64,000 nt of DNA, taken from Roseovarius aestuarii (lineage in GTDB: Bacteria > Pseudomonadota > Alphaproteobacteria > Rhodobacterales > Rhodobacteraceae). The stretch lies in NCBI GenBank assembly GCA_027214255.1, contig JAPWHL010000003.1, positions 109,054-173,053 on the forward strand, in the 5' to 3' direction. The notes below the pieces were generated by a model. It ran no database searches and had not been told where the DNA came from. It saw only the letters and a program-made list of their open reading frames with translations. The position numbers were made by a program, and so were the translations under genes. This document shows positions 1 to 8,571 of the stretch, piece by piece (position 1 is the stretch's first letter; each line of letters opens with the position of its first letter).

Positions 1-333
1 TAGTTCTGATACTTGCCCTGATGAGCGTCCCCCCGCGATAATCAGATCCGGGTTCAGCGCGAAAATGGCCTCAAAATCGGGTTCAAACAGCGATCCGATC
101 GGCGTTGTCTCTGATGCGGCCTGCCCTAGAAACGGCAGAAAGATCGGCCGGATCAGCCCTTGAACAGGGACGCCCAGTGCGGTCAGCGTGTCAAACGCGG
201 CCAAGTCGAGAACCGCTATTGTTTCAGGGGATTGTGCAACATCCACGGACCCTGTGTAACTGTCGACCGCCACCGTTTGTGCATGGGCGAATGAGGTCAT
301 CAATCCGAGGGCCAAACAGAACATTCTAAGCAT
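1..333 (-). CDS. Siderophore/iron ABC transporter periplasmic binding protein, partial
   Basis: Reading the minus strand from an ATG at 333 gives 111 codons without a stop up to the window edge, so the C-terminus is missing. The N-terminus is a signal peptide (about residues 1-18, ending AHA). It is followed by the class III binding-protein opening in which the protein is named by its ligand loop: ETIAVLDLAAFDTLTALGV, then a GLIRP/FLPF loop, then the DFEAIFALNPDLIIAGGRSS segment. That arrangement is typical of FatB/CeuE-like siderophore receptors. Its role would be capture of a ferric siderophore for an ABC importer encoded beyond the left edge. It is divergent from a DUF2218 gene and a TonB operon, which fits iron uptake. 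The ligand cannot be told from this fragment. Confidence 0.8.
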   Translation of the reverse strand, partial: MLRMFCLALGLMTSFAHAQTVAVDSYTGSVDVAQSPETIAVLDLAAFDTLTALGVPVQGLIRPIFLPFLGQAASETTPIGSLFEPDFEAIFALNPDLIIAGGRSSGQVSEL

Positions 334-459
334 GCCGAATTCCTTGTAACGACGCATGGCTCACGAATGTTGGCTTTGCAAATGGTTGTGGTGGCACAGT
401 TACGAAGGCATAGACCTCTTGTCCAGTCCGATGGGCGTTTACAATCGAAAGGAGCGGAA

Positions 460-747
460 ATGCCGACCACCAAAGGGTATTACAAAACCGAAAACGGCTC
501 AAAATACATGCAACAACTGTGCAAACATTTCGGTCACAAGATTGCCGTGGAATACGACACCGAAAAAGGATGGGCCGCGTTTGAAATGGGGACGGCTTAC
601 ATGACAGCGGATGCCGAGGGTCTGACAGTGACTTGCGAGGTCAAAGATCTGGCGGCCGTGCCCGCTGTGCACAACGTGATTGACCGCCATCTTGAAACCT
701 TTGCGTTTCGCGAAGAGGTCAAAACGATGGAGTGGATCACCGAATAG
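460..747 (+). CDS. DUF2218 family protein
   Basis: This is a 95-residue soluble protein. I chose the ATG at 460 because a strong ribosome binding site (AAGGAGCGG, 449-457) precedes it; the open frame upstream of it is not credible. The family is recognised from the pattern KYMQQLCKHFGHKI near residues 15-29 and the C-terminal LETFAFREE segment. DUF2218 proteins have no established biochemical role but are often found near siderophore uptake genes. That matches the divergent binding-protein gene and the TonB operon downstream. A paralogue lies at 33779-34072. Confidence 0.85.
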   Translation: MPTTKGYYKTENGSKYMQQLCKHFGHKIAVEYDTEKGWAAFEMGTAYMTADAEGLTVTCEVKDLAAVPAVHNVIDRHLETFAFREEVKTMEWITE

Positions 748-1054
748 CGGCCTGTCTGGCGAATCAAAGCGGTGATCGCGGGGCCTGTGCCTCTTTTTCT
801 GACTAAAAAAGTTGGAAACACGCGAATGATTGCCGGATTCACATAAGTATATGAAAGGTAATGATAAAATATCAAAAATATGGCGGCGAAAACATAATTG
901 CGGTGATCCGACCCATGGTGAACCGTCTCAGTATCCTTGCAACTGTAAACCAGAGTGGGCATCAAGCACCCATGCGCCGCTAAGCCATCGTTAGGTATTT
1001 ACTTTGCCGACATCGCCAGGCCGCATTTACTAATTTGATCTTACGGGAGCGCGT
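748..1054. other. Intergenic region before the TonB operon
   Basis: There are 307 nt without a credible gene. After the weak terminator the stretch is clearly AT-rich (around 800-900), so it probably holds the promoter of the exbB/exbD/tonB operon. I could not identify a convincing Fur, Irr or RirA operator by eye. Confidence 0.5.
780..798 (+). terminator. Weak hairpin plus T-run after the DUF2218 gene
   Basis: A 5-bp stem (GGGGC 780-784 with GCCTC 789-793, one G-T pair) and a 4-nt loop are followed directly by TTTTT, 32 nt after the DUF2218 stop. The stem is short, so this is only a possible Rho-independent terminator. Confidence 0.35.
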
Positions 1055-1489
1055 ATGAGACAGTTTGGCATGAAGTTCATTTTTTCCCTGACACTGGCCG
1101 CTCTTGCAGCCCAGACAAGTGCGCAGGAAGTGGACTTGACCGGGAAAATATCGGTGGAACTGAACGCAGCTGTCAGCACTGATACCTCCTGCACGTTGAC
1201 ATTTATGATCATCAACGGGCTGGACGCTCAGATCGACAAGGCTGTTTATGAAACGGTGTTGTTTGACACTGATGGACAGGTCAATCGCCTGACGCTGTTT
1301 GATTTTGGAAGCCTGCCCCCCGCCCGCCCCCGCGTGCGTCAGTTCGCCGTGCACGAGATGTCTTGCGATCAATTGGGCCGGGTTTTGTTCAATGGCGCGA
1401 ACACCTGCGAGGGTGCCGATCTGGAAGATGGAATTTGTGCCAAGGGGCTGACGCTGTCTAGCCGCACGAACATCGAGGTTCTGGGTTGA
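1055..1489 (+). CDS. Secreted protein of unknown function, first gene of the TonB operon
   Basis: This 144-residue protein has a signal peptide (about residues 1-23, cleaved near SAQ-EV). The mature part is mostly beta-type sequence with four cysteines (STDTSCTLTF, HEMSCDQL, ANTCEG, DGICAKG) that could form two disulfides in the periplasm. I recognise no named domain. Its stop overlaps the exbB start (TGATG), so it is translationally coupled to the Ton motor and probably works with it. Proteins in this position in related genomes are generally annotated as hypothetical. Confidence 0.75.
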   Translation: MRQFGMKFIFSLTLAALAAQTSAQEVDLTGKISVELNAAVSTDTSCTLTFMIINGLDAQIDKAVYETVLFDTDGQVNRLTLFDFGSLPPARPRVRQFAVHEMSCDQLGRVLFNGANTCEGADLEDGICAKGLTLSSRTNIEVLG

Positions 1490-2148
1490 TGGAAATGCTG
1501 GCCGAGTGGTTCGAGCCCCTGCGTCAGATTGCTGACGTAGGCGGCCCGGTTGTAGTCGTGCTGATGTGCGTGGCTGTTCTGGCCCTTGCGGTCACGATTT
1601 ATAAGGTTTGGCAGTTTTGGATGGCCGGGGTCGGGCGCCACCGTGCGCTGCGCACCGCTGTACAGGCTTGGGATGGCGGGGACCGCACCACTGCGCGCAC
1701 GGAGTTGGGCAGATCGACCAGCTATCTAGCGCCGGTAATCGATATGGCGCTGTCTGCGACACCGGATATGGTGACACGCCTTCAGGCCGACGCTGAAACG
1801 CGTTTTGCCAAACTGGAAAGTGGATTTCGTTTTCTGGATTCGGTCGCTCAGTTGGCGCCTCTTTTGGGGCTATTCGGAACTGTTCTAGGAATGATCGAGG
1901 CGTTCCAGTCCTTGCAAGATGCAGGCGCGCAGGTGGACCCGTCGATTCTTGCGGGCGGTATCTGGGTCGCCTTGTTGACCACAGCGGTAGGTCTGGTCGT
2001 TGCCATGCCCACGGCGCTGGTCCTAAGCTGGCTGGAAAGCCGGATGGAGGCCGAGCGCGTGATTGCGGACAAAGCGATTATGACCATCCTGCAACCCAGA
2101 GGCGTCTCTCCAACGGCCCAGCCGGACATGGTGGCCGCGCATGGCTAA
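1489..2148 (+). CDS. exbB: ExbB/TolQ-family proton channel protein
   Basis: This 219-residue inner-membrane protein supplies the proton channel of the Ton system. Three membrane segments are visible: VVVVLMCVAVLALAV (about 20-40), LAPLLGLFGTVLGMIEAF (about 120-145, the MotA/TolQ/ExbB signature) and WVALLTTAVGLVVAMPTAL (about 158-180). The order and length match ExbB. The ATG at 1489 overlaps the preceding stop. Two ExbD genes and a TonB gene follow, so the operon encodes a complete energy-transducing complex, probably for ferric-siderophore or cobalamin receptors. Confidence 0.9.
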   Translation: MEMLAEWFEPLRQIADVGGPVVVVLMCVAVLALAVTIYKVWQFWMAGVGRHRALRTAVQAWDGGDRTTARTELGRSTSYLAPVIDMALSATPDMVTRLQADAETRFAKLESGFRFLDSVAQLAPLLGLFGTVLGMIEAFQSLQDAGAQVDPSILAGGIWVALLTTAVGLVVAMPTALVLSWLESRMEAERVIADKAIMTILQPRGVSPTAQPDMVAAHG

Positions 2149-2518
2149 GGCACGGCGACGTCGGCGCAAATTGTCGATGACGTCGCTGATCGACGTGATC
2201 TTTTTGCTACTGCTGTTTTTCATGCTGACGTCGACTTTTTCAAAGTTTGCCGAGGTTGAGTTGTCGGCGGCGGGTTCTGGTGCGCAGGTCCAATCCGATG
2301 CCCCTCCGTTGTTTTTACAACTTGGGACCGATCAATTGCGTTTGAATGGTCAGGCCGTTGATCTGGCCAATCTGGCGGCGTCCCCCTTGGCCGATGCCGA
2401 GGAGGGCACTGTATTGTTGATCAGTCTTGAGGCGCAGGTTGATGCACAACGTCTGACGGATCTCCTTGTTGCATTGCGGGGCCTGCCGCGCTTGCGTGTT
2501 ACAGTTCTAGGGGCCTAA
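2141..2518 (+). CDS. exbD: ExbD/TolR-family protein, copy 1 (with the membrane Asp)
   Basis: This 125-residue protein has a short basic cytoplasmic N-terminus (KARRRRRK), one transmembrane helix (SLIDVIFLLLLFFMLTSTF, about 13-31) and a periplasmic domain, the standard ExbD/TolR layout. The membrane aspartate that is essential for proton coupling in E. coli ExbD is present (LIDVIF). The start overlaps the end of exbB by 8 nt. It is probably one half of the ExbD dimer; the second gene supplies a different copy. Confidence 0.88.
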   Translation: MAKARRRRRKLSMTSLIDVIFLLLLFFMLTSTFSKFAEVELSAAGSGAQVQSDAPPLFLQLGTDQLRLNGQAVDLANLAASPLADAEEGTVLLISLEAQVDAQRLTDLLVALRGLPRLRVTVLGA

Positions 2519-2521
2519 GCC

Positions 2522-2911
2522 ATGCGCAAACTTGCTAAGGCAAAACCACAACGCGAACCGACCATTGCATTGATCAATATCGTGTTCCTGATGCTGGTCT
2601 TCTTCATGGTCGCGGGCACGTTGGCGCAACCGTTGGACCCCGCGCTGACACTTGTGCAAACGCAGGATCTGGAGGGGCGTGCGCCACCTGATGCACTGGT
2701 TGTGCATGCTGATGGACGTATTGCCTATCGCGGGACGGACCAAACCGATGCCGCAGCATTTATCGCAACCCTGACCGAAGAAGAGCGCGCGGTTGTCCGG
2801 CTGGTCCCTGACCGTGCCTTATCGGCGCAGACATTGGTCGCGTTGACGCGCGATCTGCGCACTGCAGGGGCGCAAAAGGTGATGCTTGTGACGGAACGGG
2901 GCCTACAATGA
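2522..2911 (+). CDS. exbD: ExbD/TolR-family protein, copy 2 (membrane Asp replaced by Asn)
   Basis: This 129-residue ExbD-like protein has a single transmembrane helix at about residues 15-33 (ALINIVFLMLVFFMVAGTL) and a periplasmic C-terminal domain. The position of the essential aspartate is Asn here (codon AAT in LINIVF), whereas copy 1 has Asp. It therefore probably does not carry the proton itself but may pair with copy 1 in an asymmetric ExbD dimer. It starts 3 nt after copy 1 and its end overlaps tonB. Confidence 0.85.
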   Translation: MRKLAKAKPQREPTIALINIVFLMLVFFMVAGTLAQPLDPALTLVQTQDLEGRAPPDALVVHADGRIAYRGTDQTDAAAFIATLTEEERAVVRLVPDRALSAQTLVALTRDLRTAGAQKVMLVTERGLQ

Positions 2912-3990
2912 TCGCCAGCTCTAATTCGGCCAAAGCCCTCTCTTTGATCTTGTCGCTGGCACTGCTGGTCGGCGGCGTGATGTGGGGCGCGCCACCGATG
3001 ACGGTCGAACTGGAAGGGGGGGGCGAATCCGCCGCCGCTAAAATGGGATCGACATTTGAGGATATGGCTGCGGGCACGCTAAGCCCTGAACCGGTCGAAG
3101 ATGTTACCCAAACTCCGCCGCCCCCGGACACAGCGGACCCGGTGGAAAGCGTTCGGGAAACCGTGCCCGAACCGGTTGAGGTCACGCCAACGGTTCAGCC
3201 ACAAGAAACGCAAACGGGGGATGTTCCAGAGCCTGCGCAAACGGTTGCGACGCCCCCGGTTGAACAACCAATCACCCCTCAGATCGCGGTGACGGCCGCT
3301 CCGGCGCCCGATGCGCTGGTACCTATGGCTGCTGAACCACTCAAGCCGTTGACCGCCGCACCTACGGTGCCGATTGCGACGCCGGTGGCGCCTGAGCAGC
3401 TAAAGCCGCTTGAACACACGAGCATGGCCGTTGCGCAGCCTGTCGAAACCATCCAATCCCAAGAACCGGCGACAACTGCACCGCAAAAATCTCTGCGCCC
3501 GAAACAACGCGATCCCGAGAAGGCCGCAAAAATTGTCGCAGCCCGTCCTGAACCGGTAAAATCAAAACCCAAGCCCAAGCCCAAGCCTAAATCGGCCGCG
3601 GCCAAACCCAAATCGCAGCCCGGGAATGCCCAGCGTAACAACACGCAAGGAGCCACAAACGGAACCAACCAAAAGTCCAAGGCCAAGACCCAAGGCACCG
3701 CGAAAAAGGCAGCAGCCCAAAGCGGTAACGCAGCTATCAGCAACTACCCCGGTAAGGTCATGCGCCGCATTGCTCGCGTTTCAAAGCCACGTGTGAATGC
3801 GCGCGGGACTGCGTTGATTGCGTTCTCGGTTTCGGCCAGTGGCGGACTCGCGAGGGTGTCGGTTGCACGTAGTTCCGGCTCGGCGGCGCTGGACAAGGCG
3901 GCGATGGGGGTGATCCGTAAAGCCGCGCCATTCCCCGCCCCACCAAAGGGGGCAAAGCGCCAATTCACGATCAGCATCAAAGGCCGCTAG
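2908..3990 (+). CDS. tonB: TonB-family energy transducer
   Basis: The 360-residue protein starts inside exbD copy 2 (ATGA overlap). It has an N-terminal membrane anchor (ALSLILSLALLVGGVMWGA, about 9-29) and a long periplasmic linker rich in Pro-Glu/Val-Thr and then Pro-Lys (KSKPKPKPKPKS near 212). A C-terminal TonB domain of about 90 residues begins at YPGKVMRRIARVSKPR and contains the RGTALIAFSVSASGGL beta-strand pair. TonB links the inner-membrane motor to TonB-dependent outer-membrane receptors such as the BtuB-like receptor at 45.6 kb. The linker is longer than in E. coli TonB (239 aa). Confidence 0.88.
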   Translation: MIASSNSAKALSLILSLALLVGGVMWGAPPMTVELEGGGESAAAKMGSTFEDMAAGTLSPEPVEDVTQTPPPPDTADPVESVRETVPEPVEVTPTVQPQETQTGDVPEPAQTVATPPVEQPITPQIAVTAAPAPDALVPMAAEPLKPLTAAPTVPIATPVAPEQLKPLEHTSMAVAQPVETIQSQEPATTAPQKSLRPKQRDPEKAAKIVAARPEPVKSKPKPKPKPKSAAAKPKSQPGNAQRNNTQGATNGTNQKSKAKTQGTAKKAAAQSGNAAISNYPGKVMRRIARVSKPRVNARGTALIAFSVSASGGLARVSVARSSGSAALDKAAMGVIRKAAPFPAPPKGAKRQFTISIKGR

Positions 3991-4162
3991 AAGGGCGCTG
4001 CGACCTGATTGGGCCAGAAGACTGCTGGGGATGCGGTGCAGTCGATGGTAATTATGGGGGTGGTGGGCGGCTCCTTTACCTCGTTATCGTTGAAAGATAA
4101 GGTTCCGAGGTTCTTGTCGGGACGTCCTCATGGTCATGCAGTTGACGGCGGTGGTGTAAGTT

Positions 4163-5128
4163 ATGCTCTTATCTGACATCAAGCTGCAGTATCTTGAGAC
4201 CTTCAAACTGGTTGCCAGCTCGGGGTCGTTAAAACACGCGGCCAAGGAAACCGGGGTATCGAAAAGCACTGTTTCGTACCATCTCAAGTCATTGGAAGAT
4301 CAGCTGAACGTACAGCTGCTGGACCATTCCCACCGTCCAATGCGATTGACTGCGGCTGGAAAGAACTTTGTCCGTTACGTCGATGAGATGCTGGCCGTCC
4401 TGCGCAAGGCCGAGGCGGACATAACCATGGAAGACGTGGTGAACATCCGGTCATTGCGTATGGCCCAAACCCACGAGTTTGATAGCGACATCGCACCAAA
4501 TCTGGCGGTATTCTTGGCAACGCGCATGCCAAAATGCGAATTTTCCCTGCACGCACGATCCAGCAACGAAATTTTGGATATGTTGGAAAACCGCATGCTG
4601 GATTTCGGGATCGGAAGTCGCCCTCCCACGCTTCCCGAAGGTTTGGAAGAGTACCAGTTGCTGAACGATCCGTTTGTCTTGGCCGTGCCGATCAGTTCGC
4701 AGGCGTCTCCTTCGGACTTTCTTCAAGGTAAGGTCGATCTGCCATTTTTACGCTTTTACCGCGATCAGTTGATCAGCACGCAGATCGACACCCAGTTACG
4801 CAGGCTGCGCGTTTCGCTGCCCAGCCGGTTTGAATTTGAAAGCCATCAATCCATGATGGCGGTGGTCGCCGCCGGGCTGGGTTGGACCATTACGACCCCT
4901 TTGGGGTACACGCGCGCGCAGCGTTTTCAGAAAGCCGTGCGTCTGTGTAAATTCCCTGATGCCGCATTTTCGCGTACGTTTTCACTATTTGTCACGCGTG
5001 AACACTCGGACGCGATGGCACAGATCGTTGCCCAGACATTTCGCTCGATGATCAAACAACAGCTTATCCAACCGATGTTGCAACAGCATCCATGGCTGGC
5101 CGGTTCCCTGTCCTTGATTGATGACTAG
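4163..5128 (+). CDS. LysR-family transcriptional regulator
   Basis: This 321-residue protein has an N-terminal winged helix (SLKHAAKETGVSKSTVSYHL, about 20-39, then LEDQLNVQLLDH) and a periplasmic-binding-like effector domain from about residue 90. That is the standard LysR layout and length. It precedes the TRAP transporter, amidase and YcaO genes in the same orientation with a 181-nt AT-rich gap, so it is the best candidate regulator of that operon. The effector is unknown. Confidence 0.88.
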   Translation: MLLSDIKLQYLETFKLVASSGSLKHAAKETGVSKSTVSYHLKSLEDQLNVQLLDHSHRPMRLTAAGKNFVRYVDEMLAVLRKAEADITMEDVVNIRSLRMAQTHEFDSDIAPNLAVFLATRMPKCEFSLHARSSNEILDMLENRMLDFGIGSRPPTLPEGLEEYQLLNDPFVLAVPISSQASPSDFLQGKVDLPFLRFYRDQLISTQIDTQLRRLRVSLPSRFEFESHQSMMAVVAAGLGWTITTPLGYTRAQRFQKAVRLCKFPDAAFSRTFSLFVTREHSDAMAQIVAQTFRSMIKQQLIQPMLQQHPWLAGSLSLIDD

Positions 5129-5309
5129 ACGTTTTGGTGTTTCCGCGTGCAATAATTTAGGAACTAGATTTCATAAATTTGCGATTTTGTAGATTCTGCT
5201 CCACCTTTTGACGAAAATGTTGAACCTCTCGCAAAGGTCAGAACGGTTCGTGTACAACACCTAAAGTTTAAGAAGCCGACTGACATGACGTACAACACGG
5301 GAGCAAATA

Positions 5310-6314
5310 ATGTTTACACGCTTTATCAAGAATTTCCGGAACACGGCTGTTGCCGCTGTTTCTGTCGTCATGCTCGGCGGCACCGCGATGGCGGCCGAAA
5401 AAACGATTCGTATTGGATTCGCAGATGTCGAAGGCGGCCCGTATGACATGGCTGCCCAGACTTTTAAGAAAGAACTTGAGGCATCCAGTAACGGTTCTAT
5501 CGAAGTGAAGGTGCTTTGCTGTCACCAAATGGGCGGCGAACAAGAGATGTTCCAGAAAATGCAGTTGGGCACTTTGGATGCCGCCATTCTGGGGCAAAAC
5601 AATGCAAGCGCCTTCTTCCCGTTGATGGATACAATGGTCTTGCCCTATGTCTTCCGAAGCTACGAGCACGCCGAAGCCGTGGCTGACGGGCCAGTTGCGG
5701 ATATCATCCGCGAAAAGATGGCGGCGCAAACCGGCGTACATATGATGGACGTGGTTATCATCGGCTTTCGCAGTATCATAAACTCTAAACGTGACATCAA
5801 AAGCTTCGATGATATTGCCGGCCTGCGCTATCGTGTTCCCAAGAACGAAGTCATGATCGATACCTATCGGGCATTCGGGGCAGACCCGACGCCTATTGCT
5901 TGGTCGGATACCGTGACAGCGTGGCAAACGGGTATCGTGGATGGTGGCGATCTGGGGATCGTGTTCATGGAAAGTCAAAAGTTCTCGGACATCTCGAAAC
6001 ATCTGGCGATGACAGAGCATTTTACGAACATGTCCATGATGTTTCTCAGTGATGCGGCGTATCAAAAACTGACACCACAGGAACGCGAACTTGCTGCGGC
6101 TGCGTCCAAGAAAGCATCTCAAGCCTCTCGTGCGCTTAATATCAAGCTGGAAGGCGAAGCGATTTCGGCAATGTTGGCCAAAGGCGTCGTTCAGACCTTT
6201 CCGGACAAGGCCCCGTTCATCGAGGCGTCCAAGACCGTTTGGGAAGATTTCTTTGAGGAAAAAGGCGACGAGTTCCGTGATTTCCTTGCCATGATCCAAG
6301 CCGTCGAAGGCTGA
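5310..6314 (+). CDS. TRAP transporter substrate-binding protein (DctP family)
   Basis: The 334-residue protein has a signal peptide (about 1-28, ending AMA-AEK). The DctP fold markers are the segment GLRYRVPKNEVMIDTYRAFG, which carries the arginine that normally clamps a ligand carboxylate, and the following WSDTVTAWQTGIVDGG. A Cys-Cys pair (KVLCCHQMGG) near residue 70 is unusual. It delivers a small, probably carboxylated, solute to the permease subunits encoded next. GGGAGC at a good distance supports the ATG at 5310. Confidence 0.9.
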   Translation: MFTRFIKNFRNTAVAAVSVVMLGGTAMAAEKTIRIGFADVEGGPYDMAAQTFKKELEASSNGSIEVKVLCCHQMGGEQEMFQKMQLGTLDAAILGQNNASAFFPLMDTMVLPYVFRSYEHAEAVADGPVADIIREKMAAQTGVHMMDVVIIGFRSIINSKRDIKSFDDIAGLRYRVPKNEVMIDTYRAFGADPTPIAWSDTVTAWQTGIVDGGDLGIVFMESQKFSDISKHLAMTEHFTNMSMMFLSDAAYQKLTPQERELAAAASKKASQASRALNIKLEGEAISAMLAKGVVQTFPDKAPFIEASKTVWEDFFEEKGDEFRDFLAMIQAVEG

Positions 6315-6326
6315 TCAGCAATCCTT

Positions 6327-6357
6327 ACCGAGAGTCGTTGTAAAGCGGGCTCTCGGT
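6327..6357 (+). promoter_or_regulatory. Hairpin between the TRAP binding-protein and permease genes
   Basis: ACCGAGAG (6327-6334) pairs perfectly with CTCTCGGT (6350-6357) around a 15-nt loop, 13 nt after the binding-protein stop and 47 nt before the small permease start. There is no T-tract. Such hairpins often reduce read-through or stabilise the upstream mRNA, giving more binding protein than permease. A similar element sits in the TAXI operon at 14424-14453. Confidence 0.6.
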
Positions 6358-6403
6358 CCTTCACCAATACTCCCCACACTGCGACGGGCCCCACAGCCCG
6401 AGG

Positions 6404-6934
6404 ATGGATTACGTGACGCAAAATCACCCTCTAAAAACGGCGATTGGCCTTTTGGACCGCTACTTGGAAGAAGTTCTTTGTGCGATCCTTATTGTCGGAA
6501 TGCTCTGCTCGATTTTTTTGCAAGTGGTGTTGCGATACGTCTTTGAAAGCCCCGTCTCGTGGAGCGATGAGATTGCCATCTATTGTCTGATTGGCACGGT
6601 ATACTTTGGTGCATCGCTGGCTGTCAGGGAACGGGCGCATATTCGTCTGATGGTGTTTGTGCAGATGTTTCCACGGCCCTACGACCTGATACTGTTTCTT
6701 ATCGGCGAAGCAATCTGGTTGGGCTTTAACATCATCATGATGATGCTGGGCTGGAAACTGTTTCAGATAATGTCGCGTTTCACGCTCGTCTCTCCCAGCC
6801 TTGGCATCGATCAAAGATGGACATTTGCGGTCGTCATGGTCGGCTTCACGCTGATGATCTTCAGAATGTTCCAAGAATACTATCGCTGGTTCTCCCAAGG
6901 AAAAATCAACATGCCGGAGATCACACATGATTAG
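6404..6934 (+). CDS. TRAP transporter small permease (DctQ family)
   Basis: This 176-residue membrane protein has four predicted helices, including ILIVGMLCSIFLQVVLRYVF (about 27-46) with the DctQ-typical VVLRYVF followed by SWSDEIAIY. It forms the small membrane subunit of the TRAP carrier with the product of the next gene, whose start overlaps its stop by 8 nt. Confidence 0.88.
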   Translation: MDYVTQNHPLKTAIGLLDRYLEEVLCAILIVGMLCSIFLQVVLRYVFESPVSWSDEIAIYCLIGTVYFGASLAVRERAHIRLMVFVQMFPRPYDLILFLIGEAIWLGFNIIMMMLGWKLFQIMSRFTLVSPSLGIDQRWTFAVVMVGFTLMIFRMFQEYYRWFSQGKINMPEITHD

Positions 6935-8210
6935 TCCTGGGTTGGCAATTTCTGGCATGCTGTTGCTTGGTTTGATTGTTGGCGTGCCAATCCCTTTCGC
7001 GATCGGGGCGGCGGTGTTGCTGGGTTATTACCTGTTGGATATTCCGATCATTGCGCTTGCTCAGACAAGTTATGACGCGCTTGAAGGTTTGCCCATCATC
7101 ACGGTTCCGCTTTTTGTGCTGGCCGGTGGGATCATGCTGCACGGTGGAATCGCCGAGCGATTAATCGAGATCGCGCGCACTTTTCTGGGCAAGAAAACCG
7201 GCAGCTATGCTTTGGTGACAATTGTTGGCTGTATGTTTTTCGCGGCAATGTCCGGGTCCGGTCCTGCGACCACAGCTGCAATCGGTGCGATCACGATACC
7301 TGCCATGATGAAGCAGGGTTTCAGGGTCGAGGACGCTGGTGCAGTGGCTGCATCGGGCGGCGCCCTAGGAAGCCTAATCCCGCCCTCCAACTTAATGATT
7401 TTTTACGGCATTGTTTCTGGCACATCTATCCCACGCCTGTTTCTGGCCGGTATGTTGCCGGGCATCATTACGGCATTGCTTCTGTGTTTCGTGGCATGGG
7501 TTATTGCGCGCAAGAAAGGCTATGTGGGGGATCCCACACCCATCGAAAAGGGGGCGCGCTTGCGGTCGCTATGGGATGGAAAATGGGCTATTAGCGCGCC
7601 GGTCGTTATCCTTGGCGGTATTTATGGCGGTATCTTTACTGCGACCGAGGCCGCGGCCGTCGCGGTGATCTATTCCTTGTTCATCTGTAGTGTCGTCTAC
7701 CGTCAGCTGCGATGGGTGCACATTATCGAGTCCATCAAGCAAACCGCGTTGATTGCCGGGACGATCATTATCGTTCTGGGCGCGGCCAAGGGGTTTGGCC
7801 AGTTGATGGGTATTCTTGAAGCTCCTGATGCGATCCGTGGTTACTTTGGCGAGAACATGAATGCGTTCCTGTTGCTGATGATCATGGCGACAATTCTGAT
7901 CGTGACCGGAACGTTCATGGAATCTATCGCGCAGATTATTCTGTTTACCCCGTTGATGTTGCCCGTAGCGATTGCATCGGGTGTCGATCCTATCGCTTTT
8001 GGGATCATCATGGTCGCGGCCTGCGAAATCGGTTTCTTGACCCCGCCTGTCGGGGCCAACCTGTTCGTTGCATCCCGTCTAACAGGCGTGTCGATCGAGC
8101 GGTTGTCGCTCAGCGCGCTGCCCTATCTGGTGGCCTACCTGCTTATCATCGTTTTGGTGGCGTTGTCCCCCGGGCTTGCAACCTATCTTCCAACATTGGT
8201 TTTCGGCTAA
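6927..8210 (+). CDS. TRAP transporter large permease (DctM family)
   Basis: This 427-residue polytopic membrane protein of usual DctM length contains the family markers FAAMSGSGPATTAAIGAIT (about 106-124), GGALGSLIPPSNLMI and the C-terminal GFLTPPVGANLFVAS. It carries out sodium-driven uptake of the ligand delivered by the binding protein at 5310. The amidase genes start 29 nt downstream on the same strand, so the imported compound may be a substrate of that enzyme. Confidence 0.9.
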   Translation: MISPGLAISGMLLLGLIVGVPIPFAIGAAVLLGYYLLDIPIIALAQTSYDALEGLPIITVPLFVLAGGIMLHGGIAERLIEIARTFLGKKTGSYALVTIVGCMFFAAMSGSGPATTAAIGAITIPAMMKQGFRVEDAGAVAASGGALGSLIPPSNLMIFYGIVSGTSIPRLFLAGMLPGIITALLLCFVAWVIARKKGYVGDPTPIEKGARLRSLWDGKWAISAPVVILGGIYGGIFTATEAAAVAVIYSLFICSVVYRQLRWVHIIESIKQTALIAGTIIIVLGAAKGFGQLMGILEAPDAIRGYFGENMNAFLLLMIMATILIVTGTFMESIAQIILFTPLMLPVAIASGVDPIAFGIIMVAACEIGFLTPPVGANLFVASRLTGVSIERLSLSALPYLVAYLLIIVLVALSPGLATYLPTLVFG

Positions 8211-8238
8211 CAGCCTCAAGATTAAGGACTTGATTGCG

Positions 8239-8571
8239 ATGTATCGCTTTGATTCAAAAGACGCCATCTATCCGATTGACCCAAAGCGCACGGATCTGGC
8301 GGATGAATTTCGCGCCAACCCGTCGGGCCCTCATTCGATTGAACTCCAGAATGTGCTGAACCGTATGCGCAGTGGGGCAATTGACGGGAAATGGGTGCTG
8401 TATCCGGTCAGTGATGCGCCCACGTGGGTTCTGGCCCAAATCCCGAAAGAACGCGATGAACCGCTGATCGTTCATGACGATTTGGTCTTCGATAATCGCG
8501 CGGCGGCCGAGTGGCATGTGTTCAAGGCTCGCTGGCACGAAATTACCGGACAGACATTGGAGTCCAAATAA
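8239..8571 (+). CDS. N,N-dimethylformamidase-like small (alpha) subunit
   Basis: This is a 110-residue soluble protein. I start it at the ATG at 8239, after AAGGA, rather than inside the permease gene. Its stop overlaps the start of the large-subunit gene (TAATG). Size, position and the pattern EFRANPSGPHSIELQNVLNR then GKWVLYPVSDAPTWVLAQI resemble the small subunit of N,N-dimethylformamidase (DmfA1, about 130 residues) as I remember it. Alone the similarity is weak; the adjacent large subunit makes the assignment credible. The true substrate may be another N-substituted amide. Confidence 0.7.
   Translation: MYRFDSKDAIYPIDPKRTDLADEFRANPSGPHSIELQNVLNRMRSGAIDGKWVLYPVSDAPTWVLAQIPKERDEPLIVHDDLVFDNRAAAEWHVFKARWHEITGQTLESK

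Noticed and set aside
5268..6299. Long minus-strand open frame (343 codons) opposite the TRAP binding protein
   Set aside because: It is His/Arg-rich, shows no domain, and exactly mirrors a well supported gene with signal peptide and family motifs.
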